The position numbers and the translations under genes are program-made. Shown piece by piece: positions 43,566-55,180 of a stretch of DNA of 64,000 nt (positions within the stretch are counted from its first letter, which is position 1; every line of letters starts with the position of its first letter). The notes beneath the pieces are model-generated. The model saw only the letters and a program-made list of their open reading frames with translations, was not told where the DNA came from and did no database searches. The DNA is from Campanula takesimana (Eukaryota > Streptophyta > Magnoliopsida > Asterales > Campanulaceae): the NCBI GenBank assembly GCA_026119855.1, contig JAOWBW010000182.1, forward strand, positions 248,001 through 312,000, read 5' to 3'.

Positions 43566-45953
43566 AAGATCCCCATTGAGACCCTAGGCAAAATCCCCTA
43601 GGTCCCCGCAAAGATCCCCGTTAAATTCTAGGAATAGTCCCTTAGGAAGTCAGTCAAGTCCTTGGATGGATTCTCGTTAAGAAGTCAGCCGTGTTGTTCT
43701 TCCCTCTTAAGATTCTAAACCCATTCGAACTACGGTGACCTGAGCTCTCGTCACGTGGGACCCCCTCCCTCGTGGTGAGGGGAACGTAGGCAACTTCGGC
43801 CCGGTCAAATATCCCAAAAGAGGACACGGTGTGTCTCTGACCCAAGCGTTCATCCAATGTTTACCAAGCCTAAAGCTACTTTTCTTCCCCGTAGCTCAGA
43901 TGAAGTGGAAGAGAGCATCATGTCGCCGTCTAGTGTGTGTGGAGTCGGAAAAGTTCCCCGGTCACTACAACTTCTCCAACCCGGTACCTCGGAAAGGTCA
44001 CTTCAGTAGACAGTAGCTTGAGAAATGACGTTGCAGACAATCCGGAGGCCCAACGAACGAAAGAGTTGTTCCAAGCTTCAGAAACCCCGGGGGCTGAGAA
44101 AGAGGTCATCACAGAAAGCCCTCAGAGAAACGCAAACTCCGCCTGATGAGTCGACGAGGCAAAGAGGTGTTACAGCTCTGTTTCAAATCGATGGGCCCTT
44201 CGCCAAAGCAACCAACCACAATGAAAAGGTGGGAAGCTACCCGACCTCCAGACTGTAACCAAAGATTGCCCCCTCCATCTCACCAAAATACTGAGACCTC
44301 CATTTCTTCGCGCCCCAACGCGCCGTCATCCAAAACGAGCCTCTCACTCAAATCTGCCTCACTCCGCCCCATCCCAAATCCAACATCTCCCATGAGACAC
44401 TTCCTATAAAGCCCCAAACACAATCCACTCAAAAGGCCCACAAACCACTGTTCACACCGGTTACGCCCCAAGCATCATACTCACAACACCTTCCCAATCA
44501 TATCCCTTCTCAGTTTAATGTCATCAACCAAGTCACCAGAGCTCCGTCACTGTTTAGACCATTATGTGGACGCCCGAACAAGCGTCACCAACTGGCCTCC
44601 ACCAGATTTCCCAATAAGATTCCGGGATGACCCGTATCATTTCTACAATCCAAGACGTTTGGACCTCAAACTCACAGCATGCTCCCAGATATATTACTGC
44701 AGGCAACCAAGGTTACGAGTACGCCTACGCCCTGCGCCTCCACAGGTTCCCCATGTTGCACCTCAGTCAGGTGGGTTATCGGGAAAGAGGAAAGCAAATG
44801 GAATATGGAGGAGACCCTTGTCTCAAGCAGCGGTAATCTCATCACCACCACACTTCGGTCAAAGGTAAAGGAAAATCCAAACGCCAACCCAAGCTCCATT
44901 TCGTAAGGTTCGAGGATTTCGGAATACCCATAAGCAAGGTATTTGAGGGATTGATTAGGCAAGGCCTTTCGAAGCCTCTTGTCAACTACCAACCCACAAA
45001 CCCCAAGGGGGCGTCTCGACACACTGAATGGTGTTCCTTTCACAACCACCATGGGCACGAACACGGACGATTGTATCACTTTGAAACGCGTCATCCGGAA
45101 GTTAATCACATAAGGAAAGCTTGAATACCTCGGTTGGGAAATTGATGGTGCTGTGGTTGCCGTAACAGGGGATGAGATTCAAAACCCTTCCATCGCCTCC
45201 TTTTAGGAAGAGTCGAAGTCCACTGTTGACATGTGGTAAGTCTTTAGGAAACGCGCGGTTAAGATGTCTGTTAGGTTTGGTAAAGTCTTGACTCCCCGTT
45301 GATGCCATGTGGTGACCATTTTGGGTCCATTGTCAGTTCTCGTTAATAAAATTATATTGTCATTCTTTCTTGTCAAAAGTTTACAAAAATGTGTGTGTGA
45401 GTTTTTCACCCAAAACAAAAGGTGTGTCTTTCAGAAAAAGAAAAATGGAGAACAAGTTTTCTCAAAAATAAAATGTCGTGTTTTTCCTAAAAGGTTAATC
45501 CGCTAATGAAGCATGCTACTCGAATCACGGTTAATAATTTTACCTTGAGGTTTAAAAATGCTAAAGTCCTTTGCGGTTTTGTCCGCCGGAAACATCGTCC
45601 AAGGAGCCCACATCCGAATTGGACCTTCCACGAGAAGAGGCCCGAGCTTCAGGAGACCGAGGGCGGCTACACAAAATGGAGGACTGTGCCCTTGCCAAAT
45701 GCCATACACGAAGGTTAGGCACTTTGGAAGGGACATCATCAAAAGGAGATAGCCAAAAAGCGAGCTCCAACCCGCCCTCATGAGTAGACGACACCCGGCA
45801 ATTGCAACGCCAAGCCAAGTGGAGGCCCCCGCGACATCTTTCCCGACGACATGGAACCCGAGTTCCCCGTGGAAGACATGGAATATGCCGCCGACAATCC
45901 CTCCAACGACTGTGGAAGAGAATGGATCATCGTGCTTCATGGGAACCCATCCC

Positions 45954-45984
<31 letters not shown>

Positions 45985-48635
45985 TGTTAGTCTTCCAGCC
46001 TCGTAGGTTTCTAGAAAGAGAGTCCATTCTGGACTATGTCTTTTTATTTTTACAGAGTTCCACACTTGGGACATGTATGTACAAAGTTATCTGAATAAAA
46101 GAGTCGTTTTCCTTCTCTTCTCTCTAGACTTGAGACATTATTTGCAATATACATTTACTCTTGAAATTGCCTGGCTTGTTATTATCAAATGATTGCTACG
46201 TCCCTAAAATGATGAATTGACTTCTAAGCATACTAGTCAATGACGACTCATTAAGGATGAATGGACCTAACACAAATAAAAAGTGCTAAATGCAAACAAT
46301 TAATCTTAATGTGAATAAATGTTGTGATCAATTGGCATGAAGAAACCATTAATGGCAAGTCTTCCCTCATACACTTCCCCGATACACAACCCGATACACC
46401 TTTCCAAAACCAATCTTGATGCACATCGAAGGCATCCCAAGACAGTGAAAAGGTGAGGACGTTGTTGCTCGACCACCAAATTTGACAGTGCTCACACGTG
46501 TGCGACAAGCATAGGGCTTCCGGGAATCTTCAAAGTCAGCCCAAAGTAACAGGCACGCCACCGAGGGGCTACAAGGAGCCAATGCCCGAGGAAAATGAGC
46601 TGGGGCTAATGTTTACCTCCTCCTCCAAAAAAAAAAAAAAAAAAAAGGAGAAGAGGGAAGGAAATGAATGTATGGAAAGGAGGAGGAAAAGAAATGGCAG
46701 AAAGAAAAGGCCCGTTCACACCAAAGAGGGTTCACCGCAAAGCAAAGTGAGCAACAACAACATCCTCCGAGACAACATCGAAAGAAAGCCAATTTCAGCA
46801 AAAGACGGCCTAAGGCCGAACTACGGCAACCTGAGCTCCTCAAACTGAGGGGAACGTAGGCAAACCTTCGGGTCGGTCACATCATGAAATGAATCCATCA
46901 AACCTCGATCTCCCAAAAATGACCCGGTTCTCTTCCCTTGGTCCTATCAATGACCAATTTCCCAGATAATGACCAATCTCCCCATAAAAATCTTTTTGAT
47001 CTTGCCATTGATCGAATCTAATCTTAATTGATCACAACATTATGCATGTTAAGGCTAATGCTTGTTATAATCTTGACTTAATAATAAACATGGTCCATCC
47101 AAGCAATCATTTGATAATTTTAACCAAGACAAATTTCAAATGTCTCGACAAGTCTTCTTCTCTACATCTTTAGGAAAGAGCTAAAACACTTGTATTCTGT
47201 CAAGCAAGGGCTTCCTTCCATTTCATGATAAATTGATCAAAGAGGCTCACCAACATAAAGGGACTCTCTCCCAAATAAAACTGCCCTTGCATGTTTCCTC
47301 CAAAAGATTACCTAAGTCCCCGTTCTATCGAGTCGGCTGGATCACTCATAAAAAAGGTAAAAGAAAGGCACCAAAAAAGTGGCCCGCTAGGTTGAAAACC
47401 CGTAAGGGCGGCTAGGTAAAAAACAGGGTGTGCCATAAAAGACGCAAAAAAGTAGCCCGCTAGGCTGAAAAACCCGTAAAGGGCGGCTAGGCAAAAGAAA
47501 GGGTGCGTCATGAAAAAAAGGGATGGGTTCTAACCTCACTTCAAAGGTCAAAAGACGATATGGGGTCTACGCCGCCACTGACGCCGACAAGGACATGGGG
47601 CTACCCCGACATCAATGACAAGAAGGACATGGGGCTACCCCGACACATACAATGACATTGGGGCTACGCCGCCACCAACACCGACAAAAACACCGGGGCT
47701 ATGCCCATCGACGACAGCAGAAAGCAGCAACAAAGATGACATTGGGCCTATCCCCACGACAGCGACAAGCCAATATCCTACCACCGGTGACTTCTCAGCA
47801 AATGGACCAAATCCAAAGGACTTTATGCATGACCAACCTCATGGTTAAGTTAAAATCAAAATTTTGATTAACATGCTTTGTTAAATGATTTCTTTTGTAA
47901 ATAAGTACTCCCGATTTGACCATGTGGCGTCATTTGTTAAAGACATTGTTTCAAGCAAAATGCTTTTGATCTCCTCTCAAAATGATTGTTCCAAAGTCTT
48001 GGACCCTTTTTGTCCACAATGAGTCTTGAAGGTCACCCCTAGGCTCTTTCCCGGTATCAAGAAAATGTTGTCAACCATCCCGCAGTGTAGGCTTGACCAA
48101 TCTTCGTCCCCGAGTGACCCTTTAGGTTAAAAACATTCGTCCCCCGAGTCACCTTTAGGTTTTAAAACCCTTCGTCCTAGAGTGACCCTTTAAATTAAAG
48201 ACCTTTATTCTCCCAGAGTGGTCGGTTTTAGGTTAAGAAAACCTCGACTTAGAATAGTCATCATAGGCGGCTCCTTAGCGACGTAAGTCCATTGGATAAG
48301 AAAACTTAGGTCCCCAAACGACCTCTTGAGAAAAAGGATTTAGGTCCCCCGAGCGACCTCTCGCGAAGAAAGATCCGGTCCCCAAAGCGACCTTTTAAGA
48401 TAAAATTACCCGGCAGCCCTTAGAGGGACGTAAAGACCAGTTTTCCCATCAATCTCCCCAAAGATGGAGTTGACCCGGTCAAGCCATGACTCAGAATAGT
48501 CATTATAGGTTAAAGCTTTGCCCCGGTAGTCCTTAATGGGATGTAAGACCAGTTTGCCTTGTTAAAACTCCCCAAAGGTGGAGTTGACTCGAATGTTTTG
48601 ACCCGGCAGTCCGAGTGGACGTAAGACCCTCCTTT
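43566..48635 (+). other. Element A internal region, mostly non-coding
   Basis: About 5 kb with many overlapping short frames but no domain except the gag relic listed separately. It holds poly-A runs at 45956-45981 and 46627-46646, a twofold ~75-bp repeat (47361-47515, around cccgctagg), short repeats of ggacatggggctaccccgac (47591-47643), and a degenerate run of gagtgaccctttaggtt units (48110-48400). Confidence 0.7.
44880..45115 (+). pseudogene. Element A gag relic (Tat-type knuckle), frame-shifted
   Basis: One plus frame reads KVFEGLIRQGLSKPLVNYQP and then EWCSFHNHHGHEHG; shifting one base continues DDCITLKRVIRKLI. Together they cover the CxFHxxxGHxxDDCxxLKxxIxxLI pattern of Tat gag, also seen in element 1. 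This ties element A to the Tat lineage. Confidence 0.7.
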
Positions 48636-48850
48636 AAGTCAACCCTCTCCGATAGAGCCAAGTTGACCATGTTCCGTGTAAGTCAACCCTCTCCGATAGA
48701 GCAAAGTTGACCATGTCCCGTGCGAGTCAACCCTCTCCAATAGATCCAAATTGACCATGTCCCGCCTTTGCCTCGCCTAGAGTCACGCTTCCTCGTCCAT
48801 ATCCCTAGCAAGTTAACCCTCTCCCATAGAGCCAAGTTGACCATGTCTCA
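48636..48850 (+). repeat. ~45-bp repeat, four copies, in element A
   Basis: The unit agtcaaccctctccgataga followed by gccaagttgaccatg recurs at about 48637, 48682, 48726 and 48811. Confidence 0.8.
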
Positions 48851-48854
48851 CCTC

Positions 48855-49320
48855 TGACCCCTTGGTGTCATGCCCAAATGCCTTAGCCTCTGACCCCTTG
48901 GTGTCATGCCCGAGCCTTAGCCTTTGACCCCTTGGTGTCATGCCCAAATTCCTTAGCCTCTGACCCCTTGGTGTCATACCCGAGACTTAGCCTCTGACCC
49001 CTTGGTGTCATGCCCAAATGCCTTAGCCTCTGACCCCTTGGTGTCATGCCCGAGCCTTAGCCTCTGACCCCTGGGTGTCATGCCCAAATGCCTTAGATTC
49101 TGACCCCTTGGTGTCATGCCCAAATGCCTTAGCCTCTGACCCCTTGGTGTCATGCCCAAATGCCTTATCCTCTGACCCCTCGGTGTCATGCCCGAGCCTT
49201 CGCTTCTGACCCCTTGGTGTCATGCCCAAATGCCTTCGTCTCTGACCCCTTGGTGTCATGCCCGAGCCTTAGCCTCTGACCCCTTGGTGTCATGCCCAAA
49301 CCTTCACCTCTGACCCCTAG
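48855..49320 (+). repeat. 34/36-bp tandem repeat, ~13 copies, in element A
   Basis: The unit ctctgaccccttggtgtcat + gcccaaatgccttagc (36 bp) alternates in part with a form ending gcccgagccttagc (34 bp). Long frames on the minus strand across it are by-products of the period. Confidence 0.92.
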
Positions 49321-49525
49321 AGTCATGCCTCCTTACGGACCTTAGTAACCCGCGTATCCCCGAGCTACGTTAGGCTTGATTCCCCGCAAACAGGATACGT
49401 AGGAATCCTATATCACTAGGACCAGCCATGTAACCAAAATCGGTTAAAGCCGTCGTCCCGTCAGATTGGGATGCTTATTTTTATCGACAACCCCGCTCCT
49501 TCGAAGCGACGTTGCCGAGGGGCTC

Positions 49526-51033
49526 TGTAAGTACCCCAATCTGAACCGACCTATCTTAGAGGTAGCCTTAGCACCGTTTCAGGGATAAGCTGATAGGCCA
49601 GGACCTCCTTAGGATAAACTTTTAATTCCAGGACTACTCTGGTATAAAATTGGAAAATCCAGAAGCTCGCCAGGCTGAGCCGTACGGATGATTTGGGGAC
49701 TAGAGGGCCTAGCCGTACGGCTGGTTTGGGCGCCCTCAGTCCCTATAAATAGAACCCCTTGCTGATCATTTCAAAGGGGGGGGGGAGAAATACACATTAG
49801 AGAGGTCACTCTGCTGGAATTGCCACAGAGAAAAAGTGAGAGTGATCACATACAAAAAAGGAGAGAAGAAAGGAAGATTGGCCTTAACCATCATAGGTAA
49901 AGCCACCTCCCCCCTCCTTTCTCTTCATCTTACTCCTATTTTCTTTCTTATATCTTGGTTATACATGTATTTATTATTCATTCATGCAAAGACTTATCCA
50001 TTTCAAGCACCTTTTGTTTCTTGCAAGACTTGTCCATTATCAAGCACTATATATATCTATCTATTACATTACTATCTTGTCCAAGCTATGATAAGTTAAA
50101 AGGTGCCCTCCATACCTTGTATGGAAGAGGTTCTAAACCTAGACACTCATAGACTTGTTGATTGTCATTTATATTCCTTATTCATGTAAATGGTATGCTT
50201 GTTTGGCCATGATAATCATGAGGGTGATGAAACCTTAGTGTTCATCACTTTCCTCTTTGGTTTAGCCTCAAAATCCCACTTTTGGGTCATAAAGATTCAA
50301 TATTTATGTGTTATTTTGACTCTTGGAATGATTTTAAGTCATAAAATGTCATCTTGGTGATAAAGTTCCAATCTTTATTCACCAAATGACCAACTTTGGT
50401 CCAAAGGGGACATTCATCAACTTTCTTGATTTTCTCCTATGATTGCTCATGATCACACCCAAATGCTTTTCTTTGGGGACCAAGTGATGATCATTTAGCA
50501 TAGGAATGATGTTATAAATCTTGTAAAATGATTTCTTGCAAACTGGGATCAAAACAGTTTGTCCAGCTTCAGACAGAATACCCTGTTTCTGTTCTGAACT
50601 GGACTGTTCATGAGCAAACTGTAAAAACCCCAGGATCGTCTCCTCCAGCCGTACGGCTACTTTAGGTAGGAGGGCAAAATTGTCTGTTTTGCCCTCTGAC
50701 CTTTATCTTACTCACTCGCCCCCTTTTCAGCCGATCTTCTCAAATAAAATCAATAACAGATTTTTTTTCCGTTAAATACACACACACACATATGCACATT
50801 TTAACTAACTTAGGGAGACTCGGCTTTGTCTGAGGAAACTTGAGAGGACGTAAAAACTCCTCCCAAGTTGTAACCTGACCTCCGAACCTTTGAACTCAAA
50901 CCTTTGTCATTTTGTTGGGTTTAAAATTAACAAAATGTGGCGACTCCGTTAAATTTGATCGGTTCCCGTGTTTGGTATTTTTGTCCTCGTGAGAACCTCG
51001 CGTGTTTTCGCCCCCGAGGACGGGATCCTTACA
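49526..51033 (+). repeat. Element A 3-prime LTR
   Basis: Matches 31210-32719 with a small number of substitutions and single-base indels. It has the same TATA box (49744-49753) and palindromes (49678-49687, 49711-49722, 50647-50658). It ends at the second attat. Confidence 0.95.
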
Positions 51034-52893
51034 ATTATGCGCGTTATTCTGGAGGGACACGATGATGAGAGAGGACTATGACTTATACGGTGATGTTGTT
51101 ATTTTTGATACAACATACAACACCAATAAATATGGTCTTATTTGTGCTCCTATAGTTGGTGTAAACAACCATTGGAACACTGTTATGTTTGGTTGCGCGT
51201 TTTTGCATAATGAAAAGGCAGAAACATTTTCTTGGCTTCTTAAGGAATTTCGAAAGTCGATGGGTGGAAAAGAACCGAAGACAATTTTTACTGATCAAGA
51301 CTGTGCAATGTCGAAAGCGATTGAAGAGGTATGTATTCTTAAAATATGCTTTAAAAATTGCAATTTTTTAAAAAATTCATTAGTCTATGAAATACCAAGT
51401 TTGTTTATAAAATTAGAAAGTTTTGGTTATAAAATACCAAGTTTGTTTATAAAATTAGAAAGTTTTGGTTATAAAATACAAGTTTGTTTATAAAATTAGC
51501 AAGTTTGGTTTATGAAATACCAAGTTTGTTTATAAAATTAGTAAGTTTGGTTTATAAAATACCAAGTGATTCAGTACCAAGTTTGTTCATTATAACATGT
51601 ATGTTTCTCCTAAATAGGTGTTTGAAGGAAGAACGAGACATAGGCTTTGCTTGTGGCACATTTTACAAAATGCAATAAGCCACTTTGGAAAACTCAAGAA
51701 GGATGACGAATTCAAAGATGAATTTGATCACTGTCTTAGAGGTTTTGCTAATGAGGATGAGTTTGAACGTTGTTGGCATTCATTGATAGACAAATATGAA
51801 CTTGGAGAAGTCACATGGTTTCAGCGTCTATATGAGATTCGAAATAAGTGGTGCCCTGCATTAAGCAAAGACTTCTTCTCCGCTGGAATTTTGTCATCTC
51901 AAAGAAGTGAAAGCACTAATCATTCAATTTGTTTCAAAGCAAACAGAAATACCTCACTAACAAGGTTCTTTGACTTATTTAACGAGACTGTATCACGATG
52001 GAGGAGTAAGGAACAACGGAAGGAGTTTGATTCCACTTTCTCTGTCCCACAAGCTGAATTGCATGGTGGTATTATCAAGCACGCAGCTGAAGTTTACACT
52101 TTGGAGATATTCAGGTTTTGTTCTACCTGTATTAATTTCATGTATTAAAATATCAAGTTGTTGTATTAAAACATTAAGTAGTTGTATTAAACATGAATTT
52201 TTTTTCCCCATGTTTTTCCAAGAGGAGGTAAAGGCTGCATTCGCATCAACTTATAGTATTGGTTTCTCTTTAGATGACAACAACAAATTGTTTCAGATTG
52301 CTCATGAAGATCATCCTGAAAGAATAGAGTCAGTAAGTTACATGAACAATAATGGAGATGTAAGAGTGAATTGTACCTGTAATCACTTCATTGAGGTTGG
52401 ATGGCTTTGCTTTCATTGCATTAAAGCTTTAAATTTGTCAAACGTCAATAGGATACCTGAAGTGTACATTGAAAAGAGGTGGACAAAAAAGGTAAAAGAG
52501 GATGTGTGGGACAGAACATACCGAGGGGATGACGTTACACCAACAACCGGAAAAATTGACTTTAATCCTTGGACACAACAAATGGCAAGAAAGTATTATG
52601 ATTTGATATTAACATGCCACGAAAACATTGCTGCAAGACGGGTACTAGAAGATGGGTTCAACCGAGACTCTCTCCAAGTTCAAGAAATATTATCTGCAAA
52701 CTTGGAAGATACTACTACAGCAAGTGCAACAAATAGTGCTACAGGAAATTCTTCAAGAACTGCACCTGCTATAATTGATCCAGTACGTGCCAGTACTAAA
52801 GGGAGGAAAAAAAATCCAAAAGCAAAATTCGAGCGGAAAAAGCCAATTACGGACGAGTTTGGCTCAAAAACACCTAATCCACACTTAATTTGA
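51034..52893 (+). pseudogene. FAR1/FHY3-type MULE transposase gene, 3-prime part; exons about 51039-51328, 51618-52114, 52212-52893
   Basis: Exon a has the MULE catalytic core start: FWRDTMMREDYDLYGDVVIF, then DTTYNTNKYGLICAPIVGVN and TIFTDQDCAMSKAIEEV, giving the first two catalytic aspartates. After a GT-AG intron (51329-51617) exon b reads RTRHRLCLWHILQNAISHFG, RNKWCPALSKDFFSAGI and RSESTNHSICF, the conserved FAR1 middle. Exon c (from about 52212) has FFQEEVKAAFAS and a SWIM zinc finger, VNCTCNHFIEVGWLCFHCIK (CxCxnCxH), then a Ser/Thr-rich and Lys-rich tail ending at the stop at 52891-52893. The frame continues that of 30456-31209 exactly when one target duplication copy is discounted. The acceptor before exon c is AT, not AG. 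Confidence 0.88.
51329..51617 (+). other. Intron of the FAR1-like gene with internal repeats
   Basis: GT (gtatgt) to AG (aaatag). It contains about five copies of aagtttgtttataaaattag / aagttttggttataaaatac in tandem (51393-51580). Confidence 0.85.
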
Positions 52894-53528
52894 TTTCTGT
52901 AATTGGTGTTCAAATTGAAACAGATTTGTTCAAACTGCTCAAAAGTGATATATTATTGATTGGTGCAACTTGTGTTTTAGTACAGTATCCTGGTCTTTTG
53001 GCATTGTAACTTGATGTTTTGGTAGATAAACTTGATGTTTTACTTGTGCAACTTGACTTCTCAAAATTAATATATATTTTATTTTGTATAACTTGGTGTT
53101 TTAGGATAGTATCTTGGTATTGTTTCATTGTTACTTGATGTTTTGGTACATAAACTTGTTTTATTATTGTAACTTGGTCTTTGAACATAAGCCTGTTATG
53201 GGAACTTGGTATTTTGGCAGTGTAACTTGGTATTTTACCAGACAAACTTGATGTTACTTAAAACAGTAAGTCCAATCCCAAAAAATACCATGGTGCAACT
53301 TCAACTCATTATAAAAGAAGTTGGAACTTCAACTCAGCAAGTTTCCAACTTATATATACATGTTTGTTCACAGAAACATCATGTTAGGAACCAAAACATC
53401 TAATACTAACCAAATGTTAAGTCTCTTCACATACCTATTATGGAAGCAAAACAACCCGTTTGGACTTACTAACAACAAGTTTGGACTTAAATCAAGTTTG
53501 GACTTCCAAACACCAAGTTACAACTTCA
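52894..53528. repeat. Intergenic region between convergent frames, filled with acttgatgttttg motifs
   Basis: From 52930 to 53260 the motif aacttg(a/g)tgttttggta occurs about ten times in plus orientation. From about 53390 to 53520 its reverse form caagttt/caagttacaact prevails. No gene. Confidence 0.7.
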
Positions 53529-53686
53529 CTAACTAGCAGCCTTTTTAGACCTAGTTTGTCTAACATACGTCATATTAGTAGCTTTCTTCCTCTTCTTCTC
53601 CTCGTTGTCTTTTTTCTCAAAAACCTTGTCAATGTGATCTCGTTTGATTTCCGAGAACTCTTCAACTTTCTTCAGCAAAATATCTC
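53529..53686 (-). pseudogene. C-terminal fragment of a Lys-rich protein, convergent to the FAR1-like gene
   Basis: I cannot name this protein. The minus strand reads RDILLKKVEEFSEIKRDHI followed by a KKDNEEKKRKK stretch and ends QTRSKKAAS-stop at 53531-53529. It is highly charged and likely helical. Its upstream part is removed by the Sirevirus LTR that begins at 53687. Its placement tail-to-tail with a MULE transposase suggests the second gene of a two-gene element, or a neighbour host gene. Confidence 0.45.
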
Positions 53687-55109
53687 TGTTGGGTATGCCC
53701 ACTTATATCTCAGTTTCAATGTAATAGGATTGATTAGATTTGATTGATCCATCACCTAAGTTTTATTTCATGGACTTTAGACCCACATGTAAGAAGTATT
53801 TATACTTCATTCTTTAGGTAGTCCATTGTAATAGAATAGGCTTAGGAATAGGGCAAGAAGATCAAGATTCATAAAAAATAAATCACAAGTTCAGTTGAGC
53901 CACGTGCCATGCGCCCCTTTAAGCCATGCGCCATGCGCCCTTCAGCGCGCGCGCATATGGCCTCGCGCCTCAACGATCCACGCGATTTGTTACGCGCCTC
54001 AAAATGGACCATGCGCTCTAATGGCTCAACGCGCCTTATCATTGTTGATTTTAACACTCAGTGATTTATTGAAGATTCGAAGACTTGAAGAAGATTCAAA
54101 CTAAGCCAATGATCCAACGGTGGTTAAATAACACGTATACATCCGCATCTAAGGACACCTGTCCATAACGGTCATATTTGTGTTATGTGTCTAACGGCTA
54201 TAAAAGGACACGTGCTCCACTCAATGAGCGACAGCACATCTGTCCTTTCTCTGACTCACCAAGGATTTCTAACGGCTAGTTTTTGGGGCTCTACTATAAA
54301 TACCCCATAACTTCAACCATTTGAAGTTGCTAAGTATTTCAAGAATTTCTCTCTCAAGCATTTGTTGAAGATTGCCTTTGATTTACCAGAATTCTCAAGA
54401 ACATCTTCATAACTTCATCCTTAGCCCAGATCCTCAAGCAAAAACACTTTAGTTTTCTTGTGCTCTCAATCTCAAAGATCTAAAGAGCCTTGAATCTAAA
54501 ATCACACACGCACCTCTTTAAGTTTGATCACTTAGATCTTTATTTTAGAGATACACCGGTTATTATCTAGGATTTGTTCTTTCATAGATATTAGATCTTG
54601 AGTTAGTGTATAAGCTCAAACGATTGTAATTTGTAACACTCACTCATAATATAAGATCTTCATTAGAAATCCAAGACTAACCATCTTGGTAGAGGACGTA
54701 GATCATTTTCCTGATCGAACCTCTCCAAATAGCACGTACTTACTATCTTGCTATTTACCTTCAAGTCATATCATATCTAACTATTTGATTGTTTATTCAT
54801 TGTAGATTGATTGATTGAATTGTGTTATGTTTGTTATATCATTTGCCTAAGTTTCTTATTTCACCCATTTTGAGCCAAAATACTTAGAGTGTGTGTGCGC
54901 CCCCTTTATCATACTTTGCGCCTATTTACATTACTAAATTCCGCTGTGCATTTCACTCACTCACTTAGGCGCATATCATAACTCTTATTTGATTAAGTGT
55001 GCATTTGCAATTGAGTTTGTCAAGGGTACGAAAAGAATTATAAAAACAGCTATTCACCCCCCCCCCCTCGAGCTATTTTTCATACCCTTGTTGCCCTTTG
55101 GGACCAACA
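53687..55109 (+). repeat. Sirevirus 5-prime LTR, 1423 bp
   Basis: Starts TGTTGGGTATGCCC and ends GGGACCAACA, so the termini are TGTTGG/CCAACA inverted. A TATA-like ctataaatacccc is at 54293-54305. Clusters of atgcgcc/gcgcct occur at 53900-54035. The primer-binding-like tgttatcagag follows at 55112, a mutated form of the tRNA-Met site. Confidence 0.85.
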
Positions 55110-55180
55110 ACTGTTATCAGAGAAACACCTTTATATTACGTTTTGTTTTTCAAGCTTAACAGCTTAGGTGCCGATTCGAT

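Larger units (their letters stand above)
31210..51033 (+). mobile_element. Large non-autonomous Tat-like LTR retrotransposon (element A), 19.8 kb with nested insert
   Basis: Bounded by two LTRs of 1510 and 1508 bp that are nearly identical by eye and by an exact 5-bp target duplication, attat (31205-31209 and 51034-51038). The primer-binding site TGGCGACTCCGCTGGGGA at 32721 is the Tat/Ogre type. After removing the chromovirus at 34106-42737 the internal region is about 8.2 kb and encodes no protease, RT or integrase; only a degraded gag knuckle near 45.0 kb is seen. It therefore belongs to the large-derivative (LARD-like) class and would need enzymes from a relative. Confidence 0.9.

Noticed and set aside
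45503..45990. Overlapping frames of 60-145 codons in element A
   Set aside because: Several overlap on both strands with no domain or conserved composition; non-coding retrotransposon sequence is the simpler reading.
48974..49259. Repetitive minus-strand proteins (HDTKGSEA-like)
   Set aside because: By-product of a 34/36-bp tandem array.
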